A stretch of DNA of 64,000 bases, taken from NCBI RefSeq assembly GCF_011305535.1, contig NZ_CP049906.1, positions 372,001-436,000 of the forward strand, written 5' to 3'. Origin of the DNA: Diaphorobacter sp. HDW4B (lineage in GTDB: Bacteria; Pseudomonadota; Gammaproteobacteria; Burkholderiales; Burkholderiaceae_C). Under the pieces are notes generated by a model. The model ran no database searches, was not told the DNA's origin, and saw only the letters and a program-made list of their open reading frames with translations. This document shows positions 52,186 to 59,943 of this stretch, one piece after another (within the stretch, counting starts at the first letter, position 1; each line of letters begins with the position of its first letter). The translations under genes were made by a program, and so were the position numbers.

Positions 52186-53345
52186 GACTGGACCAACTAT
52201 TGTCGGTAGGCGATTTCGAGCGCAGGGCGCGCTCCATCTTGCCGCGTGCTGTATTCGGTTATGTCAACGGTGGAACGGAAGATTGCCTGACGCTCGATGC
52301 GAATCGCGAGGCCTTTCGTGCTGTGCAGTTTCGACCGCGCGGCTTGGTGGGAGTGGCGGACAGATCGCAGTCGGTAGAGCTTTGGGGGCGCAAATACCAA
52401 CATCCGTTCGGTATTGCTCCGATGGGGGTGACGGCCATGTGCCGCCATCGTTGCGAGTGGGATCTGGCCAAGGCTGCTGCGAATACAGGGATTCCGTTCG
52501 TGCTCAGCGGCTTGTCCACACTCGCGATGGAGACCGTGCGCGAAGCCGATCCGGACTTCTGGTACCAAGGCTATATCCCGGGCGATAGAGAAGTCATCCA
52601 ACCCTTGCTCAACCGCTTGCAATCCAATGGCGTCAAGGTGCTGGTGGTGACGATCGACACGCCCTTGGGAGCCAATCGTGAAAACAATCAACGCAACGGG
52701 TTCACCATTCCCTTCAAGTTCAGTCAGGGGTTGTTTTGGGATGGCGTACGGCATCCGCGTTGGTCCGCTAATGTGTTCGCACGAACATTGCTGGCGGATC
52801 GTGCGATACCGCGGTTCTGCAATGTGGTTGCGGATCCTCACGGGTATCGAATCACCGAGGAGCCCAAAGGCGGGTTTCGCAGCGGGCGTGATCGACTCGA
52901 TTGGACGCATCTTGCCTGGATGCGTGAAGTCTGGCCGGGACGTATTGTGCTCAAGGGGGTCGCGCATCCTGACGATGCAGCAATGGCCGAGCGCATGGGA
53001 CTGGATGCAGTCATCGTCTCCAACCATGGTGGTCGTCAGCTCGACGGTGCTCAGGGCTCGCTGGACGCATTGCCGGACGTGGTCGCCGCGGTGTCATCGC
53101 AATTCCCCGTAATGATCGATGGCGGCTTTCGCCGTGGCACCGATATCCTGAAAGCCATGGCTCTTGGCGCACGCATGGTGTTTATGGGACGCCCTTTTCT
53201 GTATGGCGCGTCGGTGGCAGGGCAAGAGGGCGTGCAGCGTGTGATCGACATTCTGGGCTCGGAGGTCGATCGGAATCTTGGCTTGTTGGGGTGTCGAGAG
53301 ATGGACATGCTCAATCGAGAATTCATCGTATCCAAAGGACGTTGA
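52182..53345 (+). CDS. FMN-dependent alpha-hydroxy acid dehydrogenase/oxidase
   Basis: A 387-residue TIM-barrel flavoprotein of the lactate/glycolate/mandelate oxidase family, oxidising L-2-hydroxy acids to 2-oxo acids. Substrate and base motif: SNHGGRQLDGAQGSLDALPD (His about 287); FMN phosphate site: IDGGFRRGTDILKAMALGA; N-terminal YVNGGTEDCLTLDANREAF. Length is typical. Lacking a signal or membrane insert, it may be an oxidase or use a quinone. It complements the D-specific FAD enzyme at 46836. Confidence 0.92.
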   Translation: MRLDQLLSVGDFERRARSILPRAVFGYVNGGTEDCLTLDANREAFRAVQFRPRGLVGVADRSQSVELWGRKYQHPFGIAPMGVTAMCRHRCEWDLAKAAANTGIPFVLSGLSTLAMETVREADPDFWYQGYIPGDREVIQPLLNRLQSNGVKVLVVTIDTPLGANRENNQRNGFTIPFKFSQGLFWDGVRHPRWSANVFARTLLADRAIPRFCNVVADPHGYRITEEPKGGFRSGRDRLDWTHLAWMREVWPGRIVLKGVAHPDDAAMAERMGLDAVIVSNHGGRQLDGAQGSLDALPDVVAAVSSQFPVMIDGGFRRGTDILKAMALGARMVFMGRPFLYGASVAGQEGVQRVIDILGSEVDRNLGLLGCREMDMLNREFIVSKGR

Positions 53346-53447
53346 AATTCCGTCTTGGGCGACTCAGGCATGCATGAGATTGGACCTGCAATTGGCAGGC
53401 GGGTCTCAGGGATTCCTCTGATTCATAGGGAGGAGTTTCTAAGGTGA

Positions 53448-53478
53448 AATTGGTTTAACCAATTTGGTTTAACCAATT
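53448..53478. promoter_or_regulatory. Tandem PdhR-type GntR operators
   Basis: AATTGGTTTAACCAATT (53448-53464) exactly fits the AATTGGT-N3-ACCAATT consensus of E. coli PdhR and related FCD-GntR proteins. A second, near-identical copy follows (53462-53478), centre to centre 14 bases. The sites are 38 bases before the GntR gene at 53516. Autoregulation and control of the downstream operon are likely. Confidence 0.75.
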
Positions 53479-53480
53479 TT

Positions 53481-53502
53481 GGAGACGCCTCAGCGCGTCT
53501 CC
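53481..53502 (+). promoter_or_regulatory. Leader hairpin before the GntR gene
   Basis: GGAGACGC-CTCAGC-GCGTCTCC is a perfect eight-base stem-loop ending 13 bases before ATG 53516. The only GGAG in the leader is buried in it, so it may limit translation or be part of the transcript 5' end. Confidence 0.45.
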
Positions 53503-53515
53503 GCGCATCAGCCAT

Positions 53516-54235
53516 ATGGAAACAAGTCTCGTACTGTCACGAATCCTGCCGTTCATTCGGGAGCGCGGCTATCAACCGGGGGAGCGGATCCCATCCGAGC
53601 GTGAGCTGGCCGAGCGCTTTCAGGTCAGTCGCGGCATCTTGCGCGAGGCATTGGCCACGCTGGAGGCGATGCGGGTTCTGGAGCGCCGTCCGCAATCGGG
53701 TATCTATCTGTTGGACGTGGCTACCCAAGCTTCGGTCGATATGGTGGTGTTGGAGTCAGAGCTGGGAATGCCGACGACAACGGCTGAAGTTCAGGACCTC
53801 AATGAATTTCGTTCCATGCTGGAAATTCAGGCTGTCTCGATGGCCTGTGTCCGACGCAAGGACACAGACATCGAGAGGCTGGACTTGATCCTGACGGCCT
53901 CGCGAGCACGGCATGCGACAGGGCAGTCGTTGAGCGATCAGGATGCGCAGTTCCACATGGCGTTGTGCGCTGCCAGTGGCAACAAGCTGATTCAGCGAGC
54001 CGCCAATTCCTTTTGGCTCGCTTCGCGAGCACGCCGGGAACAGTACTTCGCAGATTCGGCCAACGGCAAGCGCTCCATTACGCAGCACACGGCCTTGCGC
54101 AATGCCGTGGAGCAGGGCGATGCGGAAAAGGCGGTGGATGTGCTCAATCTCCATCTGGGCAATGTGGAGCGTTACTGGCTCAAGCATGTGCAGCCTGGTC
54201 TGGCGGCTGCTTCTGTCAAACCGGCAGGAGCTTGA
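53516..54235 (+). CDS. GntR-family regulator, FCD subfamily
   Basis: A 239-residue regulator with wHTH (about 10-75; PGERIPSERELAERFQVSRGILREALATLEAMRVLERR) and a helical FCD domain (about 95-225; LNEFRSMLEIQAVSMA, DAQFHMALCAASGNKL, QHTALRNAVEQGD) with the usual metal-site His/Asp pattern. It is the first gene of the operon containing the NAD-hydroxyacid dehydrogenase, the enolase-superfamily enzyme and two receptors. Consensus operators upstream suggest negative autoregulation. Confidence 0.9.
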   Translation: METSLVLSRILPFIRERGYQPGERIPSERELAERFQVSRGILREALATLEAMRVLERRPQSGIYLLDVATQASVDMVVLESELGMPTTTAEVQDLNEFRSMLEIQAVSMACVRRKDTDIERLDLILTASRARHATGQSLSDQDAQFHMALCAASGNKLIQRAANSFWLASRARREQYFADSANGKRSITQHTALRNAVEQGDAEKAVDVLNLHLGNVERYWLKHVQPGLAAASVKPAGA

Positions 54236-54240
54236 GTTCC

Positions 54241-55227
54241 ATGTCCAAACCCTTGGTTTTGCTGACCAACTCGATCGACCCAGAGGTCGCTCAAGCCTTG
54301 TCTGCGGACTTCCAACTGAAGACGGCGGCTTCGACGGATGCACAGGCGTTGCGTAACGCTGCACAAGATGTGGACTACATCGTCGTCAGAGCCGTATTGC
54401 CGAGCAATATTTTCGATGTGGCGACGAGACTGCGTGCGGTGGTCCGACATGGCGCCGGATTGGACATGATTCCAATGAGCGCTGCGAGCGACCATGGTGT
54501 GGCGGTCGCCAATGTACCTGCAGTCAATGCTCGAAGCGTTGCGGAATACGCTGTTGGGCAGATGCTTTCTCTTGCACGGCAACTCCCGGAAATGGAGCGG
54601 GCACTTCGGCAGGAAGAGTGGAATGCACCGCGCTTGCAGGCCGAAAAGACTTCGGATCTGCACGGCAAGACGGTGGTCATTGTGGGCATGGGTGCCATTG
54701 GGATGGCGCTGGCCCAGATCTGCCGCCATGGCTTTGGCATGCGCGTGTTGGGTGTGCAGCGCCGGGCCATGGAGGCGGCGGATCTGTATGAGTCAACGAC
54801 TTTGGAGTCGGCCTTGCCGCATGCGGATTACTTGGTGCTGGCCTGCCCTTTGAATGACAGCACGTTTCACATGATCGACGCAGCCAGTTTGGCCCTTGCC
54901 AAACCGGGAGTACGGCTGATCAATGTGGCCAGAGGTCCGGTCGTTGACACGGCAGCCTTGATCGATGCGTTGGAGCAAGGTCAGGTAGGTGGCGCGGCGC
55001 TGGATGTGCATGAAACACAGCCATTGCCAGCGGATTCGCCGCTGCGCCGCATGCCCAATGTACGACTGACACCGCATCTGGCGGGCATTACAGCGGACAG
55101 CATGCGGCGCATGAGCGAGTCCGTGATGGCGCAGTTGCGCGAGATGCAAGCCGGTGAATGGCCCAGACATTGGTGCAACCCACAAGCCGAAGAAGCAATC
55201 CGTGCCCGTTGGGCGCGGATTGGCTGA
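54241..55227 (+). CDS. D-isomer-specific 2-hydroxyacid dehydrogenase (NAD)
   Basis: A 328-residue dehydrogenase. CAGGAG about eleven bases upstream fixes ATG 54241. The Rossmann motif is GKTVVIVGMGAIGMALAQI (about 142-160). The active-site Arg is in INVARGPVVDTAAL (about 237), Glu in DVHETQPLPADSPL (about 266) and His in RLTPHLAGIT (about 284). It interconverts 2-oxo acids and D-2-hydroxy acids; the phosphoglycerate-dehydrogenase-like subgroup is likely. It starts five bases after gntR. Confidence 0.92.
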   Translation: MSKPLVLLTNSIDPEVAQALSADFQLKTAASTDAQALRNAAQDVDYIVVRAVLPSNIFDVATRLRAVVRHGAGLDMIPMSAASDHGVAVANVPAVNARSVAEYAVGQMLSLARQLPEMERALRQEEWNAPRLQAEKTSDLHGKTVVIVGMGAIGMALAQICRHGFGMRVLGVQRRAMEAADLYESTTLESALPHADYLVLACPLNDSTFHMIDAASLALAKPGVRLINVARGPVVDTAALIDALEQGQVGGAALDVHETQPLPADSPLRRMPNVRLTPHLAGITADSMRRMSESVMAQLREMQAGEWPRHWCNPQAEEAIRARWARIG

Positions 55228-55268
55228 ACTCTTCGTTATCCATTTCCTTTCTCATTGCAGGATTGAGC

Positions 55269-56435
55269 ATGAAAATCAAAAGTATCCATGCCCGTTGGCT
55301 TCACGTTCCCATTCCCTACGAAAAGCAGCATGTGTCTGACTTCGGGCGGGTCGCCTCGTTTGATTCGGTGCTGGTGCGCATCGAGACAGAATGCGGTCTG
55401 GTCGGGTGGGGCGAAGCCAAGGAAGAGGTGGGCAGCGAGGGCAACAGCCATGGCGTGGTGGCGATCATCAACCATAAGTTCGGACCTGCGCTTGTGGGTG
55501 AAGATCCACGCGACATCAATCGCCTGTGGGAGCTGATGTACAACGGTTGTCGTGGGCACTATGCCTTGGCTCACGGACATGTGTTTCCGATTATGGGACG
55601 TCGTGGAGTGTCGATTGCAGCCATCAGCGGCATCGATATGGCGCTTTGGGACATTCTGGGAAAACATTTGAACGTTCCGGTATGGCGGTTGCTGGGTGGG
55701 CGCAAGGCCGAGCGCATGCCCGCGTATGCCTCTGGTGGCTGGGCAGATGCAGAACACATTGGCGAGCAGTTGCTTGGATACATCGCCAAGGGTGGATTCA
55801 AGTCGGTGAAGATGCGAGTGGGGGTGATTGATGGCGACCCGATTCACTCCGCACGCCGCGTGCAGGCTGCGCGTGATGCCTTGGGCCCGGAAGTGGGGCT
55901 GGCGTGTGATGCACACGGTACCTACACCGTTGCGGAGGCCAAGCGCTTTTGTCGCTTGGTGGAGGACTGCAATCTGCTGTGGTTCGAGGAGCCAGTGACA
56001 GCGGACGACAAGCAAGGAATGGCGGAGGTGCGTAAAAGCACGGCCATCCCCATTGCTGCCGGAGAAAGCGAGTTCAACCGCTTTGACTTCCGCGATCTCG
56101 TGCAATTGCGTGCCGTCGATGTGTTCCAACCGGATCTCGCGATCTGCGGTGGCATCTCGGAAGCCATGCGCATAGGTGCTCTGGCATCGGCATGGAACAT
56201 CAAGCTGGCACCCCATTTGTGGACCGGTGCATTGGCGTTTGCGGCTGGCATGCATGTGGCAGCGGCTTCTCCAGCCGGTTTCATTCTGGAGTACTCGGTG
56301 GGAGCCAATCCCCTTCTGCAGGAGTTGGCTGTGGAGCAGTTCACGGTAGAGGATGGAATGGTGGAGATCCCCGACCGCCCGGGACTGGGGATCACTGTGC
56401 GGCAGGATTTTGTCGATCGCTATGCCGTGACCTGA
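55269..56435 (+). CDS. Mandelate racemase/muconate lactonizing-family enzyme (enolase superfamily)
   Basis: A 388-residue enzyme abstracting the alpha proton of a carboxylate. Mandelate-racemase subgroup residues are present: K-x-R in FKSVKMRVG, metal ligands in CDAHGTY, WFEEPV and AGESEF, the Asp of the His-Asp dyad in FQPDLAICGG, His in APHLWTG and Glu in ILEYSVG. With both a Lys-type and a His base it could racemise or dehydrate a 2-hydroxy acid or acid sugar. The start MKIKSIHARW at 55269 is used; an upstream extension would overlap the previous gene. Operon with gntR, the dehydrogenase and two receptors. Confidence 0.9.
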   Translation: MKIKSIHARWLHVPIPYEKQHVSDFGRVASFDSVLVRIETECGLVGWGEAKEEVGSEGNSHGVVAIINHKFGPALVGEDPRDINRLWELMYNGCRGHYALAHGHVFPIMGRRGVSIAAISGIDMALWDILGKHLNVPVWRLLGGRKAERMPAYASGGWADAEHIGEQLLGYIAKGGFKSVKMRVGVIDGDPIHSARRVQAARDALGPEVGLACDAHGTYTVAEAKRFCRLVEDCNLLWFEEPVTADDKQGMAEVRKSTAIPIAAGESEFNRFDFRDLVQLRAVDVFQPDLAICGGISEAMRIGALASAWNIKLAPHLWTGALAFAAGMHVAAASPAGFILEYSVGANPLLQELAVEQFTVEDGMVEIPDRPGLGITVRQDFVDRYAVT

Positions 56436-56481
56436 TTCACCGAGACATTTCATACAAAACAACCATCAAGGAGACAATGAA

Positions 56482-57480
56482 ATGAAGGACAGGAAACTCA
56501 GGGGTACACGTCGCACGTTGCTCAAAATGTGCGTGGTTGGTACGGCGCTCGTGGCATCGATGACTGGCCATGTGCAAGCAGCCGGCAACTATCCGACCAA
56601 GCCTATCCGCTTGGTCGTGCCATTCGCTGCGGGAGGAACCACCAGCATCCTGGCGCGCATGTTGGCGGATCGAATGGGGGCCTCGATGGGGCAGCCGATG
56701 GTCGTCGACAACCGGCCCGGAGCGGGCGGAAACGTCGGCATGGATCATGTGGCCAAGTCCGAAGCGGATGGGTACACGCTGCTGATGGGCCCCATCGGCA
56801 TGGCGATCAACCCTGCTCTCTACGCTAAGATGACATTCGATCCGATCAAGGATCTTGCCCCGATCGGCCTGTATGCGGGAGTCCCCAATCTGTTGGTCGT
56901 GCATCCATCGGTTCCGGCCACGAATGTGAAGGAGCTCATCGACTATGCCAAGAGCAACCCCGGCAAGTTGAACTATGCATCCAATGGCAACGGCACATCC
57001 AGCCATCTTGCGGCTGAGATGCTCAAGGCCGCCGCGCATGTCGATATTCCTCACGTGCCTTACAAGGGGGGCGGTCCGGCAATGCAGGACTTGATTGGCG
57101 GACAAGTGCAGATGCTGTTTGATCAGATGCCGGCTGTGCTCCCGCAAGTCGATGGTGGCCGGGTAAGGGCACTGGGCGTATCCAGTCTCCAGCGCTCTGC
57201 AGCCGCAAAAGACATCCCCGCGATTTCAGAGACGCTCCCCGGCTTCGACATGACGGTGTGGTTTGGCTTTCTTGCCCCAGCAGGCACACCAGCGGACATC
57301 GTCAAGAAGCTCAATGCCGAAATGCTCAAAGCCATTCAGGCGCCGGATTTTCAGACGCAGCTCGCCAAGATGGGCGTGACGCCCATGCCGGGGAGCCCTG
57401 AAGAATTCGGGAAATTCATCGCTTCGGAAACCAAGCGCTGGGCGCAGATCGTGAAGACATCCGGTGCCAAGTTGGATTGA
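56482..57480 (+). CDS. Bug/TctC-family periplasmic substrate-binding protein (copy 7)
   Basis: A 332-residue receptor with AAGGAGAC before ATG 56482; an ATG five bases earlier terminates at once. RGTRRTLLKMCVVG looks like a possible twin-Arg signal, with processing near HVQA. The motif GGTTSILARM has Ser where the family usually has Asp after the glycine pair. VVDNRPGAGGNVG is intact. It is followed by another receptor 17 bases later. Confidence 0.92.
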   Translation: MKDRKLRGTRRTLLKMCVVGTALVASMTGHVQAAGNYPTKPIRLVVPFAAGGTTSILARMLADRMGASMGQPMVVDNRPGAGGNVGMDHVAKSEADGYTLLMGPIGMAINPALYAKMTFDPIKDLAPIGLYAGVPNLLVVHPSVPATNVKELIDYAKSNPGKLNYASNGNGTSSHLAAEMLKAAAHVDIPHVPYKGGGPAMQDLIGGQVQMLFDQMPAVLPQVDGGRVRALGVSSLQRSAAAKDIPAISETLPGFDMTVWFGFLAPAGTPADIVKKLNAEMLKAIQAPDFQTQLAKMGVTPMPGSPEEFGKFIASETKRWAQIVKTSGAKLD

Positions 57481-57497
57481 ACAAGGAGACAGCAGAC

Positions 57498-58484
57498 ATG
57501 TCATTTCACCGCAGAACTCTGATTCTCAAGACTCTGGCCGCCGTCACTACAGCGCTAGCCTGCTCGGGCGCCTTGGCACAAACGGACTATCCTTCAAGGC
57601 AGATTCGCGTCATCGTGCCGTTTCCTCCAGGCGGGGCATCAGATACTCTGGGCCGCATGGTGGCTCAGCAGCTTTCAACCGCCTGGGGACAGCCTGCCGT
57701 CGTGGAAAATCGTCCCGGTGCAGGTGGCAATATCGGTGCAGAGGCAGGAGCCAAGGCCGCGCCTGATGGCTATACGTTGACGCTGGCAGCTGCGGGGTTC
57801 ATGGCGGTCAACCCGACGCTGTATCCCAAGTTGAACTACGACTCGGCCAAGGACTTTCAGCCGGTCTCATTGCTGGTCAAAGCACCACTGCTGCTTGTGG
57901 TCAACCCCAAGGTTGAAGCCAACAATGTGCGCGAGTTCATTCAACTGGCACAGCGCTCTCCTGGAAAGATCACGATCGGCAACGGAGGCGCGGGCACCGC
58001 GCAGCATCTGGGCGGCGTGAACTTTGGGCTGTCCGCGAATGTGGATGTTGCTCACGTGCCCTACAAGGGCAGTGCTCCAGCTACCAACGACTTGCTGGGT
58101 GGAGTGACGGATGCTCAATTCGACAATTTGGTGACCCTGGTTCCTTTCGTCAAATCCGGAAAATTACGGGCTCTTGGCGTCTCCTCCAAGCAGCGTGTGT
58201 CAGCATTGCCCGACGTGCCGACGCTGGACGAAGCAGGTCTTCCCGGATTCGAGGATGGGACTTGGTATGGCATCGTTGCGCCGAAAGGGACTCCCAAGCC
58301 CATCGTCGACAAACTCAACGCCGAGTTGCACCGCATGCTCGCGCAACCAGAGACCCAGCAAAAGCTGCTGTCGATGGGGCTGGAACCAGCGGGGAATTCA
58401 CCGTCTGATTTTGGTGCGCTGATCCACTCGGAAATTTCGAAGTACCGTGCAGTGATCCAGAAGGCGAATATCAAACTGGATTGA
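57498..58484 (+). CDS. Bug/TctC-family periplasmic substrate-binding protein (copy 8)
   Basis: A 328-residue receptor, AAGGAGACAGCAGAC before ATG 57498. The signal peptide ends SGALAQ before TDYPSRQIRVIVPFPPGGASD; VVENRPGAGGNIG follows. Last gene of the GntR-controlled operon. Its sequence is well diverged from the receptor just upstream, so the pair is not a fresh duplication. Confidence 0.92.
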   Translation: MSFHRRTLILKTLAAVTTALACSGALAQTDYPSRQIRVIVPFPPGGASDTLGRMVAQQLSTAWGQPAVVENRPGAGGNIGAEAGAKAAPDGYTLTLAAAGFMAVNPTLYPKLNYDSAKDFQPVSLLVKAPLLLVVNPKVEANNVREFIQLAQRSPGKITIGNGGAGTAQHLGGVNFGLSANVDVAHVPYKGSAPATNDLLGGVTDAQFDNLVTLVPFVKSGKLRALGVSSKQRVSALPDVPTLDEAGLPGFEDGTWYGIVAPKGTPKPIVDKLNAELHRMLAQPETQQKLLSMGLEPAGNSPSDFGALIHSEISKYRAVIQKANIKLD

Positions 58485-58912
58485 GGTTTTGTGCCGCTGA
58501 AGATCCCCGCTGGATGGACTGCCTGAGGTCGAGTGGGAAAATCCAAGCCTCTCGCGGACAAGCGAGGTTCTACGAGGAGTCTGTACAGGATCTTGCGCAC
58601 ATGCAGGAACTCAACCAGGCCGCGACACGCTTGGTTGATGGGCTAGCGGCGAGGCGTGAAGCTGCTTTTCGCGAAGAAGAACCTCACTGCGGCGCTACCT
58701 GTGAAGGTCGCATCCCCGCCGCTGTGACAAGACCCACTGCGGTACCGCAACACTGCAGATCACCATCGATTGCCGCCATTTTTCCGGTGAACGAATGAGC
58801 ATTTCGTTCGCCCGGCATCGCCATGGATCGCGTCACGCAATCCATTGGCTGACAGTGAAATCCCTAACTCCCTGATCGTTGACTTCGTCCGGGTGTCGTC
58901 TCACACTAATAC
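58485..58912. other. Intergenic region, no gene recognised
   Basis: About 430 bases between the last receptor gene and tetR. A 105-residue frame (58481-58798) has no recognisable motif and is not called. No clear terminator was found. The last 60 bases should hold the tetR/mutase promoter. Confidence 0.5.
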
Positions 58913-58926
58913 CAAACGAACGTTTG
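58913..58926. promoter_or_regulatory. Candidate TetR operator
   Basis: CAAACG-AA-CGTTTG is a perfect six-base inverted repeat nine bases before the tetR start codon, the usual place for a TetR autorepression site. It would block transcription of the whole mutase operon. Confidence 0.65.
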
Positions 58927-58934
58927 CTTTTTGT

Positions 58935-59540
58935 ATGAACACCAGACGAAACACCCAACGATCGCCTCGTTCAGACAACAGACTTCCCGAGCTGTTGAGT
59001 GCGGCCGCGCGGCATTTCGGCAGTCGGGGTTATGCGGCGACGTCGATGCGGGACATTGCAGTGGAGACGGACATGCTGCCGGGGTCGATGTACTACCACT
59101 TTCCTTCCAAGGAAGCCTTGCTGGTGGCGGTCTACAGCCAGGGGGTGAGGGAGCTGGAGTCGGCGACGGCGGTGGTGATCGAGAAGGTGCTTGATCCATG
59201 GGATCGGCTGGAGACGCTGTGCCGCGCGCATCTGGAGACGGTGCTTGGTGACAGCCATTACGCGAACGTGCTGATCCGGGTGCTGCCGGACGATATTCCC
59301 GAAGCGGCGGAGCGGCTGCGGGAGATTCGTGAGGGTTACGAGAGGACTTTCAGACAAGCGGTGGATCAGTTGCCGCTGGTTCCGCGCGCCGATCGGCGCG
59401 CGCTGCGATTGATGTTGATCGGTGCCCTCAACTGGACGGCGCTGTGGTTCAACCCCCAGGGACGCGATTCCCCACGCGCACTGGCGAAGAAGTTTGTGGG
59501 GCTGATCAAGGAGACACAAGATGGCAGTTCGTCCGCCTAG
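58935..59540 (+). CDS. TetR-family transcriptional regulator
   Basis: A 201-residue regulator starting MNTRRNTQRSPR at ATG 58935. No ribosome site is seen, so the message may be leaderless; a 30-codon longer form is unlikely because it would cross the operator. The HTH is LPELLSAAARHFGSRGYAATSMRDIAVETDMLPGSMYYHFPSKEALL (positions about 14-60) and the ligand domain follows. Its last 20 bases overlap the mutase small-subunit gene, so it is cotranscribed with the operon it likely represses. Similar regulators sense acyl-CoAs. Confidence 0.9.
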   Translation: MNTRRNTQRSPRSDNRLPELLSAAARHFGSRGYAATSMRDIAVETDMLPGSMYYHFPSKEALLVAVYSQGVRELESATAVVIEKVLDPWDRLETLCRAHLETVLGDSHYANVLIRVLPDDIPEAAERLREIREGYERTFRQAVDQLPLVPRADRRALRLMLIGALNWTALWFNPQGRDSPRALAKKFVGLIKETQDGSSSA

Positions 59541-59943
59541 GGTGATTGTCACGAAGATTGGATTCGACGGGCATGACCGAGGTAGCCGCGTCATTTCCGC
59601 CACCCTTCGCGACGCAGGTATGGAAGTGATCTACACGCCGCCATGGCAGGAGATCGCCACGGTGGTCAAGCTGGCGACCGAGGAAGACGCCGATGTCATC
59701 GGCATCTCGTCGCTGGCGACCGATCACTTGATCATTCCGCAGCTCATGTCTGCGTTGAAGGCCGCAGGCCTTTCCGATGTGCAGGTCATTGTGGGTGGCA
59801 TCGTTCCGGCCAAGGACGAGGCGATGCTGCTGGAGTCGGGCGTGGCGCGGGTGTTTCACCCGGGTGCGGCACTCGACGATGTGGTCACCGATGTCATCGC
59901 GCTGACGGCCAAGCGTCGTCAACTGCAAGGAGAATCCGCATGA
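59521..59943 (+). CDS. Cobalamin-binding small subunit of an acyl-CoA mutase
   Basis: A 140-residue B12-binding domain protein. The base-off/His-on motif is [12 protein letters not shown] (DxHxxG, about residues 15-20), followed by [10 protein letters not shown] and [12 protein letters not shown]. It matches the separate small subunits of isobutyryl- and 2-hydroxyisobutyryl-CoA mutases, where methylmalonyl-CoA mutase usually has this domain fused. AAGGAG lies about ten bases upstream, within the tetR end. It overlaps the large-subunit gene by four bases, so the two should be made in equal amounts. Confidence 0.92.
   Translation: MAVRPPRVIVTKIGFDGHDRGSRVISATLRDAGMEVIYTPPWQEIATVVKLATEEDADVIGISSLATDHLIIPQLMSALKAAGLSDVQVIVGGIVPAKDEAMLLESGVARVFHPGAALDDVVTDVIALTAKRRQLQGESA

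Noticed and set aside
42644-57480. Classical mandelate pathway (mdlABCD)
   Set aside because: The ThDP enzyme lacks the benzoylformate decarboxylase His motif and gene order differs; only the reaction logic is similar, so no mdl names were assigned.
58481-58798. 105-residue frame after the last Bug receptor
   Set aside because: No motif, odd composition, and no neighbour support.
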